Assembly: GCA_035567895.1 (NCBI GenBank)
Contig: DATMPC010000009.1
Span: 82,536-146,535 of the forward strand
From: Terriglobales bacterium
GTDB lineage: Bacteria; Acidobacteriota; Terriglobia; Terriglobales; Acidobacteriaceae
Length of the DNA stretch: 64,000 nt
Direction: 5' to 3'
Below the pieces are notes generated by a model. It was not told the DNA's origin. It worked only from the letters and a program-made list of their open reading frames with translations, and did not search any database. The first letter of the stretch is position 1. Each line of letters opens with the position of its first letter. This document shows, piece by piece, positions 34,972-47,505 of the stretch. The position numbers and the translations under genes were made by a program.

Positions 34972-35397
34972 TTAGCTCTGCGTCTTGTCTGGAGCGGCCT
35001 CGCCCTTTCGTCCATGGCGATGATGTCCACGATGCTCTTTCTTCATCTCCTTGAACTTTGCTTGCTGATCCGGAGTTAGCTTCGCCATCATCTGCTCATG
35101 AGAGCTCTTGCGCAGCTCTTTGAACTTGGCTTTCTTCTGGTCCGCAGTCAGCGAGGAATCATTCTTGATCGCCTGCGCCTGCTGCTTCATGTTCTCGCGG
35201 ATGCTCTTCAAGTCGGCTTGCTGCTCAGGAGTCAGGTTCAATTCCTTTGCGAACCTTTCTCCGCGTTCTCCGCGCTTTTCTGATTGGGTTTGAGCCGCGT
35301 TGTCACCGCTGGCCGTGCTGGCTGTCTGCGCCAGAGCTGCCATCGGCAGCACCATAGCTCCAGACAGAATGAATGTGAAAAAACGGTTTGACTTCAT
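34972..35397 (-). CDS. Spy/CpxP-like periplasmic protein (LTxxQ motifs)
   Basis: 141 residues with a signal peptide (about 1-23, ending AALAQ). The mature part is helical and charged, with the paired motifs LTPEQQADLKSI and LTPDQQAKFKEM plus SLTADQKKAKFKEL, i.e. LTxxQ-type repeats of Spy/CpxP proteins, ending in a Lys/His-rich tail (HRGHHRHGRK). Known members are periplasmic chaperones or envelope-stress modulators; here the role is inferred. A ribosome site AGAGGTGA precedes the ATG and a terminator follows the stop. Confidence 0.83.
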   Translation of the reverse strand: MKSNRFFTFILSGAMVLPMAALAQTASTASGDNAAQTQSEKRGERGERFAKELNLTPEQQADLKSIRENMKQQAQAIKNDSSLTADQKKAKFKELRKSSHEQMMAKLTPDQQAKFKEMKKEHRGHHRHGRKGEAAPDKTQS

Positions 35398-35561
35398 CGA
35401 TCACCTCTGTGGGATGAAAACCCATGCGAGACCGGGAAGTTGTGGAAAACCGCGCGACCGGAGCTGGATCTTCTCGCTGCTTTCTATCTTAATTTCAAAG
35501 GGTTAAGAACCCTTGAGCGGCAGCTCAGGATCACCTTCTCGAGACCCAAGCAACTGTTTTG

Positions 35562-35592
35562 AAAACAAAAAATGCCGCCCTCGACGGCGGCA
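35562..35592 (-). terminator. Terminator of the ATP synthase cluster
   Basis: On the minus strand ATGCCGCC pairs with GGCGGCAT around GTCGAG, followed directly by TTTTTTGTTTTC. It lies 20 bases past the atpC stop. Confidence 0.9.
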
Positions 35593-35611
35593 TGGAAATG
35601 CGGAGATGCTG

Positions 35612-36040
35612 CTACGGGACCATGTTCAGGATGCTGCTGTCATGGCGGCCAGCTACCTCAAGGCGGGTTTTGGCACGCTCAATCAGACGCAGCGCCTCTT
35701 CCTTGTTTGCGTTGGGATCCTTGAGCTGCTCTTCGCCCATCTGGCGCTGACGTTTCGCGCCTTCCACATCGATGTCCGCTGCTTTCTCGGCACGTTCGGC
35801 AAGAACCGTGACCTTATCCGGCAAGACCTCGGCAAAGCCCCAATGAAGAGCAAGGCGTTCTATTTTGCCATCCGGGCGGCGATAGTTAAGCTCGCCACTA
35901 CGCAGTTCGGTAATGAGGGGAGCGTGGCCGGGCAGAATGCCGAGATATCCCGACGTTCCCGGTATCTGCGCTTCGGTGGCTTGCTCGCTTACAAGCAAGC
36001 GCTCCGGAGTGACGATTTCGATTTGGAACGTGTCTGCCAT
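35612..36040 (-). CDS. atpC: ATP synthase epsilon subunit
   Basis: Central-stalk subunit that regulates F1. The N-terminal beta sandwich is recognisable (FQIEIVTPERLLVSEQA, then GYLGILPGHAPLITEL), and a helical C-terminus of about 50 residues follows. The length of 142 is standard. It ends the operon, five bases after atpD, and is followed by a strong terminator. Confidence 0.95.
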   Translation of the reverse strand: MADTFQIEIVTPERLLVSEQATEAQIPGTSGYLGILPGHAPLITELRSGELNYRRPDGKIERLALHWGFAEVLPDKVTVLAERAEKAADIDVEGAKRQRQMGEEQLKDPNANKEEALRLIERAKTRLEVAGRHDSSILNMVP

Positions 36041-36045
36041 GACTA

Positions 36046-37494
<1,449 letters not shown>

Positions 37495-38537
37495 TTACAG
37501 AGCGGCTGCGCCGCTAACGATTTCGATAATTTCTTTGGTGATCGATGCCTGACGGACGCGATTCATAGTCAACGTCAATGCATCGATCATGTCCGACGCG
37601 TTGTTAGTAGCCGAATCCATCGCTGTCATACGCGCGGCGTGCTCGGCTGCAACGGACTCGAGTAGTGCACGATAAATCTGAATCGACAAGTAGCGCGGCA
37701 GCAGGTCGTGGAACAGGCGCTCCGGCGACTGTTCGTAGATGTAGTCACCGGTCCCGAATTTCGCTGCACGCTCGTCGACAGCCGACGTATCAGGTGCTCG
37801 GATTCCGACTCCGGAGCGAGCAGCAGCCTCGGCCGCCTTCTGCCGCTCTTCAAGCGTGAACTGATCTACCTGTTCCACGTCCTGCTCGCCGATCTTCACG
37901 ATCGGCAGCACGTGATCGACCACCAGCCTCTGCGCGATGACCGACTTGAACTCGTTGTAGACGAGAAAGACTGCATCGACTTCTTTGCGGGCATAGCGCT
38001 TGATGATCTCTTCGGCGAGATCGCGAGCTTGTCCAAACTCCAGCTTGTTCAGCACGCCAACCTGCTCGCCTACGATCTCTACCGGCGCGACCCGCTTGTA
38101 CTCGCCCTCTTCGCTCCCAGCCTGAGCGTAAGGAAAACGGCGGCGGAGCATGTCACGTCCCTTACGGCCGATGGCGATGATGTCGACGTTCTTCCCGGCT
38201 TCGGTTTCAAGAAAACGATTGGTCGCCTTGATGACGTTGGCGTTGAAAGCTCCTGCGAATCCCTTGTCGCCACTGATGACAACGAGCAGGATGTTCTTCG
38301 CTTCACGACGCTCCAGCAAGGGATGACGCGGCTCTCCGGTTATGGGGTCGTAAATCTCGGCGCGCGAAACCAGAGACTTCAGGACGTTCACGAGCATTTG
38401 CGCATACGGACGCGCCGCCAATGCCTTCTCTTGTGCGCGACGCAGCTTCGCCGCCGAAACCATCTTCATGGCTCCGGTGATCTGCTTCGTGTTTTGCACG
38501 CTGCGAATGCGGCGTCGTAAATCGAGAACGTTTGCCA

Positions 38538-38538
<1 letters not shown>
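37495..38538 (-). CDS. atpG: ATP synthase gamma subunit
   Basis: Rotor shaft of F1. The N-terminal helix (LRRRIRSVQNTKQITGAMKM) and C-terminal helix (MDSATNNASDMIDALTLTMN) are conserved and would form the coiled coil. At 347 residues it is some 50 longer than the usual 285-300, the extra sequence being a charged Ala/Glu/Arg-rich insertion around residues 220-260. Its start meets the atpA stop. Confidence 0.96.
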
Positions 38539-40079
<1,541 letters not shown>

Positions 40080-40143
40080 TTTCTAAACTCTTAAAGTGAT
40101 GAGTAACCGTTGGATTGCTCGAGGCGATTATGTCTGTTCGTGC

Positions 40144-40683
40144 CTAGCTTGCTGCCAGTTGCTCTTTCATGCGGCGCAGTTGCCCGCGTACCGAGCCGTC
40201 GTAGACGGTGCTTCCGACTTTCACGAGCACGCCGCCCATTAATCCTTGATCGAGCAAATACCGAACCCTCAATTTCTTGCCCGTAGCTTTGGCGACCTGC
40301 GCTTCCAGTCTGTGTTTCTCTTCCGCGCCTAACTCACGGATGCTTACGATTTCGGCGTCAGCAATTCCGAGCCGCTCGTTAATCTGCGCAATCGCTTCTT
40401 TGACGATCTGGTCGAAGGCATGAATGCGACGATTCAATATCAGTATCGCGGTGAAGTTGCGAATTTCAGGCAGAAGCCCTGCCTTCCTGGCAATCGCATC
40501 CAGAAGTTTCAACTTCTGCTCGCTGGAAAGTGAGGGAGTATCCCAGATCGTCCGCAGCTCCGCGCTTTCCCGCAAAAACGTTTCCAGCGAGTTAAGCTCA
40601 GCAGCGACCCGATTTGCATCGATGTTTCGATGGATCACTACATCAGCGAGGGCACGCGCATAAACTCCAACGAAGGATGCCAT
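40144..40683 (-). CDS. atpH: ATP synthase delta subunit
   Basis: Joins the peripheral stalk to F1. 179 residues, normal. The N-terminal helical bundle begins ASFVGVYARALADVVI, and the C-terminus has the conserved YLLDQGLMGGVLVKVGSTVYDGSVRGQL, abbreviated here as DQGLMGGVLVKVG. The start directly follows the stop of the b gene. Confidence 0.93.
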   Translation of the reverse strand: MASFVGVYARALADVVIHRNIDANRVAAELNSLETFLRESAELRTIWDTPSLSSEQKLKLLDAIARKAGLLPEIRNFTAILILNRRIHAFDQIVKEAIAQINERLGIADAEIVSIRELGAEEKHRLEAQVAKATGKKLRVRYLLDQGLMGGVLVKVGSTVYDGSVRGQLRRMKEQLAAS

Positions 40684-41502
40684 TTAGCGACCACCATTTC
40701 TGCGGGCATCCGCGCCAAGCTGCTCGGTGAAATCTTCAACTAACGCCTTGTCTGAGTTCGCATCCACGCGAATTCCCTTTTCGGCGAAGGACACCGCCAG
40801 CTCTGCGGCGTATTTCTGAAGGTCGCGACGCACCGTATTGACGGTTTGCGTGATTTCCTGTTCAGCAGCCTGGAGGAGTTTCTGTTTTTCGGCCTCGATC
40901 GAAGCACGAACGCGATCTTCTTCGGCCCGCGCTTCCTCCTCAGAATGCTTCTGCATGTCTGCGATCTCCGAAGACAGCCGAGAGAGCCGAGCCTCTACTT
41001 CACGGAGCCTGCGACCGGCCTCCTCACTGGCGTGTCGCGCTTCCTCTATTCCCCTCTGGATTTCCTGAGTGCGATTGCGCAACATCGCGGGAACCTTTGA
41101 CTTCATAACGAAAAGAACGAACAGCGCGATGATGGCGAAGTTGATCACCACGCAGACCCAGTAAGCGGTTGTCAGCGAAAGGCCTGTAATTCTGGCAATG
41201 CCACGCACTGCCGCCGAATACTTGAACGCCGCTTCTTCGTCCTTGGGTTCTTCCCTGCCTGCAGAGGGCTCCCCAGCTGCGGATTCCTGTGGCGTTCGTC
41301 CCGCGGCTTCGTTTGCAGCGTGCGTCACTTCCTGGTTGGGGGTGGATGACTCGGGCTTAGCGGCCGCATCCGTACCTGATCCCGAAGCTGGTGCCGTGGA
41401 AGTCGGAGCACTTGGCTGGGATTGTTGCAGCGCAGCACTACTGAGCGAAAGGGACGCAATCAGTAGCAGCACAAAGCCGAACTTGCGCGAGATATTCTTC
41501 AT
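40684..41502 (-). CDS. atpF: ATP synthase b subunit with signal-peptide-like N-terminus and long extension
   Basis: 272 residues, about 110 more than typical b. The first 25 residues look like a signal peptide (FGFVLLLIASLSLSSAA). A Pro/Ser/Ala/Glu-rich stretch of about 75 residues follows, then the expected membrane helix (about 115-136, VCVVINFAIIALFVLFVM) and the long charged helix of the peripheral stalk. If the peptide is cleaved, the extension would lie in the periplasm. It overlaps the b' gene by four bases and abuts atpH. Confidence 0.88.
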   Translation of the reverse strand: MKNISRKFGFVLLLIASLSLSSAALQQSQPSAPTSTAPASGSGTDAAAKPESSTPNQEVTHAANEAAGRTPQESAAGEPSAGREEPKDEEAAFKYSAAVRGIARITGLSLTTAYWVCVVINFAIIALFVLFVMKSKVPAMLRNRTQEIQRGIEEARHASEEAGRRLREVEARLSRLSSEIADMQKHSEEEARAEEDRVRASIEAEKQKLLQAAEQEITQTVNTVRRDLQKYAAELAVSFAEKGIRVDANSDKALVEDFTEQLGADARRNGGR

Positions 41503-41978
41503 CTGCGACCGCCGACGGCTGGCTCTTTGAGAGCTGCTCCCGTGCGCAGGATGGCACGAATGATCTCCTGCGCCAGCGCCGAGGCCTCGGAGTGCACCAG
41601 AGCTTTTGCGATTTCTGTTTCTTTCATGATTTCAGCGCGAGCGGCATTGACTCGCCCTTCGGCGGCTACTCGCGCTTCAGCAATAGCAACCGTCTTGTGC
41701 TCAAGAATCTGCTGACGGAGCTTCTCCAGACGCTTGAAAACCGCCAGCCTGGCGTCGCGAACCTTAGCCTCATATTCCGCCGCCTTCCGCTCCGCAGCGG
41801 CAATATCGGCTTTGGCCTTCTCGGCAGCGCCTACGGTCTTGCTGCGGCGCTCAGCTAAAGCGCTCGCAAGCGCGTTGTGCACGATGACACGATAGAGAAT
41901 CCACGTGAAAACAAAGAGGATGATGGTCGGGATTGCTCCGAGCGCAAGTTCGCCTAGTTGTCTGAGCGTCGCGTCCAT
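41499..41978 (-). CDS. ATP synthase b' (second peripheral stalk) subunit
   Basis: 159 residues with one N-terminal membrane helix (about 14-32, AIPTIILFVFTWILYRVIV) and a long Ala/Lys/Glu-rich helix (SKTVGAAEKAKADIAAAERK). Together with the longer b gene it makes a heterodimeric stalk likely, as in organisms with b and b'. First gene of the cluster; genes for subunits a and c are not upstream, where recQ lies. Confidence 0.88.
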   Translation of the reverse strand: MDATLRQLGELALGAIPTIILFVFTWILYRVIVHNALASALAERRSKTVGAAEKAKADIAAAERKAAEYEAKVRDARLAVFKRLEKLRQQILEHKTVAIAEARVAAEGRVNAARAEIMKETEIAKALVHSEASALAQEIIRAILRTGAALKEPAVGGRR

Positions 41979-42027
41979 TAACTTGGGTGGTTATTGTCTC
42001 GCCGGGGATGGGATCGACAACTCTTTA

Positions 42028-42056
42028 AGCTAACATTCGGTTTTTGCGAGTGTCAA
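42028..42056 (-). promoter_or_regulatory. Sigma70-type promoter of the ATP synthase cluster
   Basis: On the minus strand a consensus TTGACA (42051-42056) and TTAGCT (42028-42033) are separated by 17 bases, about 50 bases ahead of the first ATG. Confidence 0.65.
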
Positions 42057-42290
42057 ACGGCAATCGAGCCGATAAAGCGTTGAGACTCTAGGTGAAATTA
42101 AAGTTGCGTAGCTCTCGACTTTCCTTGACATGGGCTCCTGAGAGGCGGACACTAAGGGGTATCACCTCCGATCCGATTCAGGATCGAATGGGCTCGTGGC
42201 CAAGGAATGTCACCGCTTCTCGGCCGCGGGCCTATTTAATTTCCAGCCGAACGATTGTCCTAGATTTGAGATCCCGACAGCATTCTCAAA

Positions 42291-42428
42291 CTGTCATCCC
42301 TCGCGTCCGCCGCGGCGGACGCGGGGGACCTGCTTTTTCTCGTCATTGAGAGAAAGCAGATCCCCACTCCGCGTTCGGAGTTATGGACGCATAAAACGGC
42401 CTTGCTGCGGAGTGAGGGATGACAGTAC
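42291..42428. repeat. Inverted repeat element between ATP synthase and recQ
   Basis: Outer ends CTGTCATCCCTC and GAGGGATGACAG are exact inverted copies. Inside the left arm is the palindrome CGTCCGCCGCGGCGGACG, and partial pairing of GGGGACCTGCTTT with AAAGCAGATCCCC adds to the stem. With the promoter it accounts for the 41979-42451 gap. Confidence 0.7.
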
Positions 42429-42451
42429 CTGGAGTGAGAGAGGCCCACCAA

Positions 42452-44386
42452 CTATGCTTCGGCGGATTTCGCGCTGTTCCGCGGTGCGGGTCGCGACTTT
42501 AAGTCGGCTACGACAAGCCGGATTTCTTCAAAGGTAACTTCGGCCGGGAGAGCGTCCTTGATGGGCCTCAGTCGCTCCATCCCAACCTTGGCGCAAGCCG
42601 CTTCGATCTCTGTTACCTTCTGCTCCCCCACCCAGTTGCGCTGAAACTGCACCTTCCGGGCTTCGACCATCTCCGCGACGAGCGTAACAACACTGCCGAT
42701 CTGGCGCCCGCGGATGGCCGCCACTTCGGCCAGCGTGTGTCCTTGAGCCAAGAGGCCCAGAGTCTCTGCGGCAGGCTTCGATCGCTTATTCTGAGGCTTG
42801 TCTGTGGCACGCGCGCCTTCGTTGAATCGACGCAAGGCGTCGAGTATCTGCCTGCCGTACAGCTCGATCTTGCGCTCGCCGAAGCCATGAACCCGGCGAA
42901 GCTCCATCAGGTTCGTGGGACGAATACGGCACAGTGATTCGACCGTAGTGTCGTGCATCACGATAAACGCAGCGATTCCCTGCTGCCGTGCTGCATTCCT
43001 CCGCCACTCGCGAAGGTAGTCACTGAGGTCGTAATCAACATCCGGCTCCGGCTTTGCGGATGGATCGGCCGATGCCGAATTCGGCGCCTCCAGCTCCGTG
43101 GCCGCCTGCACCGGTAGGACATATCTGCCACGTTTCTTAGTCGTTACTGGCTCCGCCATTCTCAACCAGGCGGGCTCGGCACCGCACACATCGCATGCGC
43201 CACAAGTGTTCCATTTTGGAGTTTGGCCGAAGTGCGAGCAAATCTGTAGATGACGGCACTTTCCCTCATCGACAAAGCGGCGAATCTGGTGGTATCGCTG
43301 CCAGGAGCGCTCTTTTTCCGCGGCGTCGCTCATTTGTTCGATGAAGTAGGTGAGCAGACCAACGTCGCGGGCCTGCCACAGCAGCAGGCAGTCAGCGGCC
43401 AGCCCATCGCGACCGGCACGTCCTGCCTCCTGGTAGTACTGCTCGATCGATTTCGGAAGCGACAAGTGAATCACTGCGCGCACGGCGGCTTTATTGATTC
43501 CCAGCCCGAAAGCAATGGTGCCGACCAGCACGCGCACGTCGTCAGACATCCAGCGCTCCTGATTCCGTCGACGCGCGTCGCTATCCATCTTGCCGTGATA
43601 TGCAACCGCGGGAATGCCTCGCTCCTCGAGAAAATCGACCGTCTGTTCCACCCGATTGATCGTAGGTGAATAAACGATGATGTTGCTTCCTGAGTACTGA
43701 CGCAGCGCCTGCAGGAGCAGCGCGTCCTGTGTGCCATATTGGCACTGCTTCACGAGGTATTTCAGATTGGGACGATGAAAACTGGCGATGTACTTGTCAG
43801 GATTCCTTAGTCGGAGCTGTGCGATGATATCGTGGCGTACCTGTCGGGTTGCGCTCGCAGTAAAGGCTGCGATCGGCAGATCAGGAAAATGCTGGCGCAA
43901 GGCGCTGAGTTGCCGGTACTCCGGGCGAAACTCGTGTCCCCATTCGGAAATGCAGTGTGCTTCGTCGATAGCGAAGAACGAAACCGGCACACGTTTTAAC
44001 CACTCGATCGTGTCCTTGCGCGCGAGTCGTTCGGGCGAGAGATAGAGCAGACGGAAGCGTCCCTGTGTGGCATCGTGCACTGTCTTGTTCTGTTCGCTAC
44101 CGGCAAGCGAGCTATTGAGACTCGCGGCAGGAATCCCCATTTGGGCGAGCTGCGCAATTTGGTCCTGCATTAGGGCGATCAAGGGCGAGATTACGATCAC
44201 CGTCTTCTCAGACAGCATCGCCGCGGGCAGCTGATAACAGAGGGACTTGCCACCACCGGTCGGCATCACAACGCACGTATCGCGACCGGCGAGCAGGCTG
44301 GAAACTATGCGCTCCTGCAAGGGACGAAAAGAATCGTAGCCCCAATATCGCTGCAGCGCTGTCAAGATCGCGGAATTTGAATTCAT
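42452..44386 (-). CDS. recQ: RecQ-type ATP-dependent DNA helicase
   Basis: A 3'-5' DNA helicase for recombination and fork repair. Helicase motifs: GGGKS at residues 44-48, DEAH at 141-144, then TASATRQVR and the QEAGRAGRDG motif VI. A zinc-binding cluster (CRHLQICSHF, CGACDVC) follows. The RQC/HRDC-type C-terminus includes RRVHGFGERKIELYG (HRDC) and a final helix-turn-helix repeat region (GHTLAEVAAIRGR). At 644 residues it is near E. coli RecQ in length. No sharp start alternative is seen. Confidence 0.94.
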   Translation of the reverse strand: MNSNSAILTALQRYWGYDSFRPLQERIVSSLLAGRDTCVVMPTGGGKSLCYQLPAAMLSEKTVIVISPLIALMQDQIAQLAQMGIPAASLNSSLAGSEQNKTVHDATQGRFRLLYLSPERLARKDTIEWLKRVPVSFFAIDEAHCISEWGHEFRPEYRQLSALRQHFPDLPIAAFTASATRQVRHDIIAQLRLRNPDKYIASFHRPNLKYLVKQCQYGTQDALLLQALRQYSGSNIIVYSPTINRVEQTVDFLEERGIPAVAYHGKMDSDARRRNQERWMSDDVRVLVGTIAFGLGINKAAVRAVIHLSLPKSIEQYYQEAGRAGRDGLAADCLLLWQARDVGLLTYFIEQMSDAAEKERSWQRYHQIRRFVDEGKCRHLQICSHFGQTPKWNTCGACDVCGAEPAWLRMAEPVTTKKRGRYVLPVQAATELEAPNSASADPSAKPEPDVDYDLSDYLREWRRNAARQQGIAAFIVMHDTTVESLCRIRPTNLMELRRVHGFGERKIELYGRQILDALRRFNEGARATDKPQNKRSKPAAETLGLLAQGHTLAEVAAIRGRQIGSVVTLVAEMVEARKVQFQRNWVGEQKVTEIEAACAKVGMERLRPIKDALPAEVTFEEIRLVVADLKSRPAPRNSAKSAEA

Positions 44387-44445
44387 GTGCGGTTTTTTAG
44401 AGAGACTCTTTTACCACGAGATTGCCGGAAGCAGGAACAATATAT

Positions 44446-45939
44446 TTATCGTTTACGAAGACGTCTCAGAACAGAGCGGGGCTTACGTGAGTCTCGTTTT
44501 GGAATCACCACTCCAGCGGAGCTTGACTCGAAGTTCTGCAGCCGCCACAGGAGCGACTTAGGACCCTCTACTGTCAACTGAACGCGATCTTGCCTATATT
44601 CCCGATTCAGGATGTTCGCGCGGGCCTCAATCATGGCAAGCACTTTGCCCTCGCTCTGCGGCACGCTGATTTCTATGCGCTCCACCGGATCGGCTGTCAG
44701 CGTCGCGTCGATTCTCTGCAGCAGCGCTTCCAGCCCAATGCCCTTCATCGCCGAGACCTGAACGACCTTGTCACCGCCAGGAAGCGCGTTCCGTTGCGCA
44801 GGAGAAAGCAAATCGATCTTGTTCAAGACGTGAACCGTCGGCTTTTCCTGCACCTCGAGTTCGGCAAGAACCTTCTCAACCTGCTCCTGCTGTTCAGCGG
44901 CGTTGGGGCTGGTCGCGTCGGCGAGGTGCAGAATCAATGAAGCGCGCTGCACTTCTTCCAAAGTCGCGCGGAAGGAGGTAACTAATGTGTGCGGTAGGTT
45001 ACGAATAAATCCAACCGTGTCTGAAAGCAGGACCTTGCGTTTCGAAGGCAGAGTAATCGAGCGCAGGGTTGGATCGAGAGTCGCGAACATGCGCGAGGAG
45101 GCAAGAACTCCAGCCTTGGTAAGCGCATTGAACAATGTCGACTTTCCCGCATTGGTGTATCCCACGAGCGCCACTGTTTCCACGGGGACGGCCTCGCGCC
45201 GTTGACGCTGTTGCGCGCGCACGCGACGCACATTCTCGAGCTGCTGCTGCACATGGCGCATGCGGCGGTAAATCTTCCGGCGATCGGTTTCGAGCTGTGT
45301 TTCACCGGGTCCGCGTGTGCCAATACCGCCGCCGAGCTGCGACATTTCCACACCGCGCCCGGCTAGTCGGGGCAGCAGGTATTCCAATTGCGCCAGTTCA
45401 ACCTGGAGTTGACCTTCGCGAGTACGCGCGTGCCGCGCAAAGATGTCGAGGATGAGCTGCGTTCGGTCAATCACCCGAGCCTGCAGCTCGCGTTCGATGT
45501 TGCGCTGTTGTGAAGGAGAAAGATCGTGATCGAAGAGCACGACATCGGCACGCGATCCGGCAACGGCTCCGGTAATTTCCTCGAGCTTGCCGCGGCCGAT
45601 GAGTGTTGCCGGCTCCAGCTTGTCGCGACGCTGTATGACTTCACCGACAACTTCGGCTCCAGCACTGGTCGCCAGTTCGCGAAATTCAGCCATTGAATCC
45701 TCGGCGGAGAGGCCGAGAAAGGCATCAGCAGCTTTTGTGTTCTTTGGGGAAGGGTTCTGTTCGGCGCTCTCCAGGGATTCCAGGCGCGAGGCTTCGATCG
45801 CTTGTCTCGCCATCCTTGCCTGGGCGCTCGGGCCGCCGCTTCGCTTCGAGCGCAGGTCGATTCCGACCAGGAATGCCCGCTCCAGCCTGTGGGCAGGATC
45901 GTTGCCAGTTGCGTTCGAGAAAGACGGACTCCGTGCCAC
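44446..45939 (-). CDS. hflX: HflX GTPase (ribosome-associated)
   Basis: HflX binds the 50S subunit and helps split stalled ribosomes. The family N-terminus is seen in [16 protein letters not shown] and [13 protein letters not shown], followed by [20 protein letters not shown]. The G domain has GYTNAGKST at residues 260-268, DTVGFI (G3) and NKIDLL (G4). Translation starts at GTG 45939, giving 497 residues with a polar N-terminal extension. It follows hfq after 32 bases, the same pairing as in many bacteria. Confidence 0.95.
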   Translation of the reverse strand: MARSPSFSNATGNDPAHRLERAFLVGIDLRSKRSGGPSAQARMARQAIEASRLESLESAEQNPSPKNTKAADAFLGLSAEDSMAEFRELATSAGAEVVGEVIQRRDKLEPATLIGRGKLEEITGAVAGSRADVVLFDHDLSPSQQRNIERELQARVIDRTQLILDIFARHARTREGQLQVELAQLEYLLPRLAGRGVEMSQLGGGIGTRGPGETQLETDRRKIYRRMRHVQQQLENVRRVRAQQRQRREAVPVETVALVGYTNAGKSTLFNALTKAGVLASSRMFATLDPTLRSITLPSKRKVLLSDTVGFIRNLPHTLVTSFRATLEEVQRASLILHLADATSPNAAEQQEQVEKVLAELEVQEKPTVHVLNKIDLLSPAQRNALPGGDKVVQVSAMKGIGLEALLQRIDATLTADPVERIEISVPQSEGKVLAMIEARANILNREYRQDRVQLTVEGPKSLLWRLQNFESSSAGVVIPKRDSRKPRSVLRRLRKR

Positions 45940-45971
45940 TTGAATGCCAGCGCTTGCGCTAAAGAATCCGC

Positions 45972-46289
45972 TCAGCCTTCGGAAACTGCTGTAGGAGGCG
46001 CAGCATCATGCCCAGCCGTCGAGCGCTCCGACGCGGGTGGACGATGCTCGGAAGCTGCGGGACGTTCTCCGAAATGCGATCCGCGCGCCATGACTACCGT
46101 GGAGATCGCATGCTTGAAGATGAGCTGCTCCTGGTTGTTGGTTTCGAGTACGACTGAGTATTTGTCGAAGGACCGGATGCGTCCGCTCAGCTTCACTCCA
46201 CTCATCAGATAAATGGTGATTGGAGACTTGTCCTTACGAGCAGTGTTAAGAAAAGTATCCTGAATATTCTGTGCCGGCTTTGTTTCCAT
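45972..46289 (-). CDS. hfq: Hfq RNA chaperone
   Basis: Sm-like hexameric RNA chaperone for small RNA regulation. The Sm1 region reads [21 protein letters not shown] and the Sm2 motif (usually YKHA) reads LIFKHAIST, with the Sm fold within the first 70 residues. A 35-residue Ala/Pro/Ser/Glu-rich tail follows, disordered as in many Hfq proteins. The 105-residue length is normal. A GGAGAG ribosome site precedes the ATG. hflX lies downstream. Confidence 0.95.
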   Translation of the reverse strand: METKPAQNIQDTFLNTARKDKSPITIYLMSGVKLSGRIRSFDKYSVVLETNNQEQLIFKHAISTVVMARGSHFGERPAASEHRPPASERSTAGHDAAPPTAVSEG

Positions 46290-46587
46290 TGTGCCGATCT
46301 CTCCTTGAACCAGAACCAGATAGGAACGTGTAGATGACTACCACGACTATAGACAGTCCCTAAAGATAAAACCGGGAGAGCGGTCTTGGCAAATTGAGAG
46401 GTTACAGAACGAGAGAAGCCCTGCTACAAAGGAGCGATTTGGCGGCGAGTTTTGTTGTCCGTTAACACGTGCCACGCTGGAAAGTTGCGTTCTGGGAAGC
46501 GTATGATGCGGGCGCATCGAAGGGCGTCGCATCGGCATCTACTACACAGGTTCCCAGGTAAGAAGAAAAGTACATGGAGGCAAGACA

Positions 46588-47154
46588 ATGAAGTTACTGG
46601 CAACGTTTGTAGTTCTCGGGGGCCTCGCTTTCGCTCAAGCCCAGTCGGGCAACACTCAGTTAGCGATCCGTCCAGGAACGCCGGATCCGAAAGAGCAGCG
46701 CATTGTGAAGGAGGTTCGTCACGAACTGGTGATGCTCCCGTATTACTCACTGTTTGACGATCTCGAGTATTCCGTAAATGGTGACACTGTGACTCTACTC
46801 GGGGCGGTTACGAATCCTACGCTGAAGAAGGACGCCGAGAACGTGGTGAAGCGCATTGAAGGCGTGAACAAGGTCAACAATCAGATCAAAGTGTTGCCGC
46901 CTTCCCCGATGGATGATCGCATTCGGCAAGAAACAGCGCGCGCGATCTCAAGGCAAGGCGGGCTCTACCGCTACTTCATGGGAGCTGTGCCATCGATCCA
47001 CATCATTGTGGATAGTGGTCACGTAACCCTGAAGGGTGTGGTTGATAACGAGGCAGACGATACGCAGGCGAGATTGGCCGCGAATCAAGTCCCTGGTGTC
47101 TTCTCGGTTAAGGATGAGCTCCAGGTTCTGAATCAGAAGACAGCAAAAAAGTAA
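46588..47154 (+). CDS. Secreted BON-domain protein (OsmY-like)
   Basis: 188 residues with a short signal peptide (about 1-19). Two BON domains are visible: the first (about 40-110) contains YSVNGDTVTLLGAVTNP and VKRIEGVNKVNNQIKVLP; the second (about 115-185) has DSGHVTLKGVVDNEADDTQ and QVPGVFSVKDELQVL. BON domains bind phospholipid or membranes; OsmY is a periplasmic stress protein. GGAGGC lies seven bases before the ATG. Divergent from hfq, with 298 bases between them in which no further gene is seen. Confidence 0.87.
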   Translation: MKLLATFVVLGGLAFAQAQSGNTQLAIRPGTPDPKEQRIVKEVRHELVMLPYYSLFDDLEYSVNGDTVTLLGAVTNPTLKKDAENVVKRIEGVNKVNNQIKVLPPSPMDDRIRQETARAISRQGGLYRYFMGAVPSIHIIVDSGHVTLKGVVDNEADDTQARLAANQVPGVFSVKDELQVLNQKTAKK

Positions 47155-47171
47155 CTGAACCGCAAGTCCAG

Positions 47172-47217
47172 AGGCGATAACTGATTGGCACTCCAGCCGA
47201 CGTGAGCTATCGCCTTT
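47172..47217 (+). terminator. Weak hairpin downstream of BON gene
   Basis: GGCGATA pairs with TATCGCC across a 32-base loop and is followed by TTTCGC. A possible terminator for the BON gene; stem short and U-tract poor. Confidence 0.3.
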
Positions 47218-47322
47218 CGCATCCGCTTAAGTGTGCTGGATGCCTATGGCATCAGTACGCCTGTGGCCGTCTTCGTGACTCACGCGATCTTCGGGTCTGT
47301 CCTTGGACTGTTCTATCGCTAG
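47206..47322 (+). pseudogene. Possible C-terminal remnant of a small membrane protein
   Basis: A frame opening after TGA 47203-47205 and closing at TAG 47320-47322 encodes DAYGISTPVAVFVTHAIFG then SVLGLFYR, a well-formed membrane helix, but no start is found. It may be the 3' end of a deleted membrane protein gene. No other gene is seen in the 47155-47505 gap. Confidence 0.25.
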
Positions 47323-47433
47323 GTAGACATACCTAATCCGAGTTTAAGCGTATTCATCGAGGACCCACCTGCAACCTGCGTTGCTATGGGCATAAAATCG
47401 CTAAAACCTCCCATATTGGAACACGGAGATTTG

Positions 47434-47457
47434 GTACTACGTAGAACTAAGTAGGGC
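47434..47457 (+). promoter_or_regulatory. Direct/inverted repeat upstream of response regulator gene
   Basis: ACTACGTAG followed at ten-base spacing by ACTAAGTAG; the first is itself a palindrome (CTACGTAG). It lies about 60 bases ahead of the ATG. The shape fits a regulator binding site; the binder is unknown. Confidence 0.35.
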
Positions 47458-47505
47458 AATTTTGTGGGCATCCGCTCTCGATTGCTGTGAGAGGATGCTT
47501 CAGTC

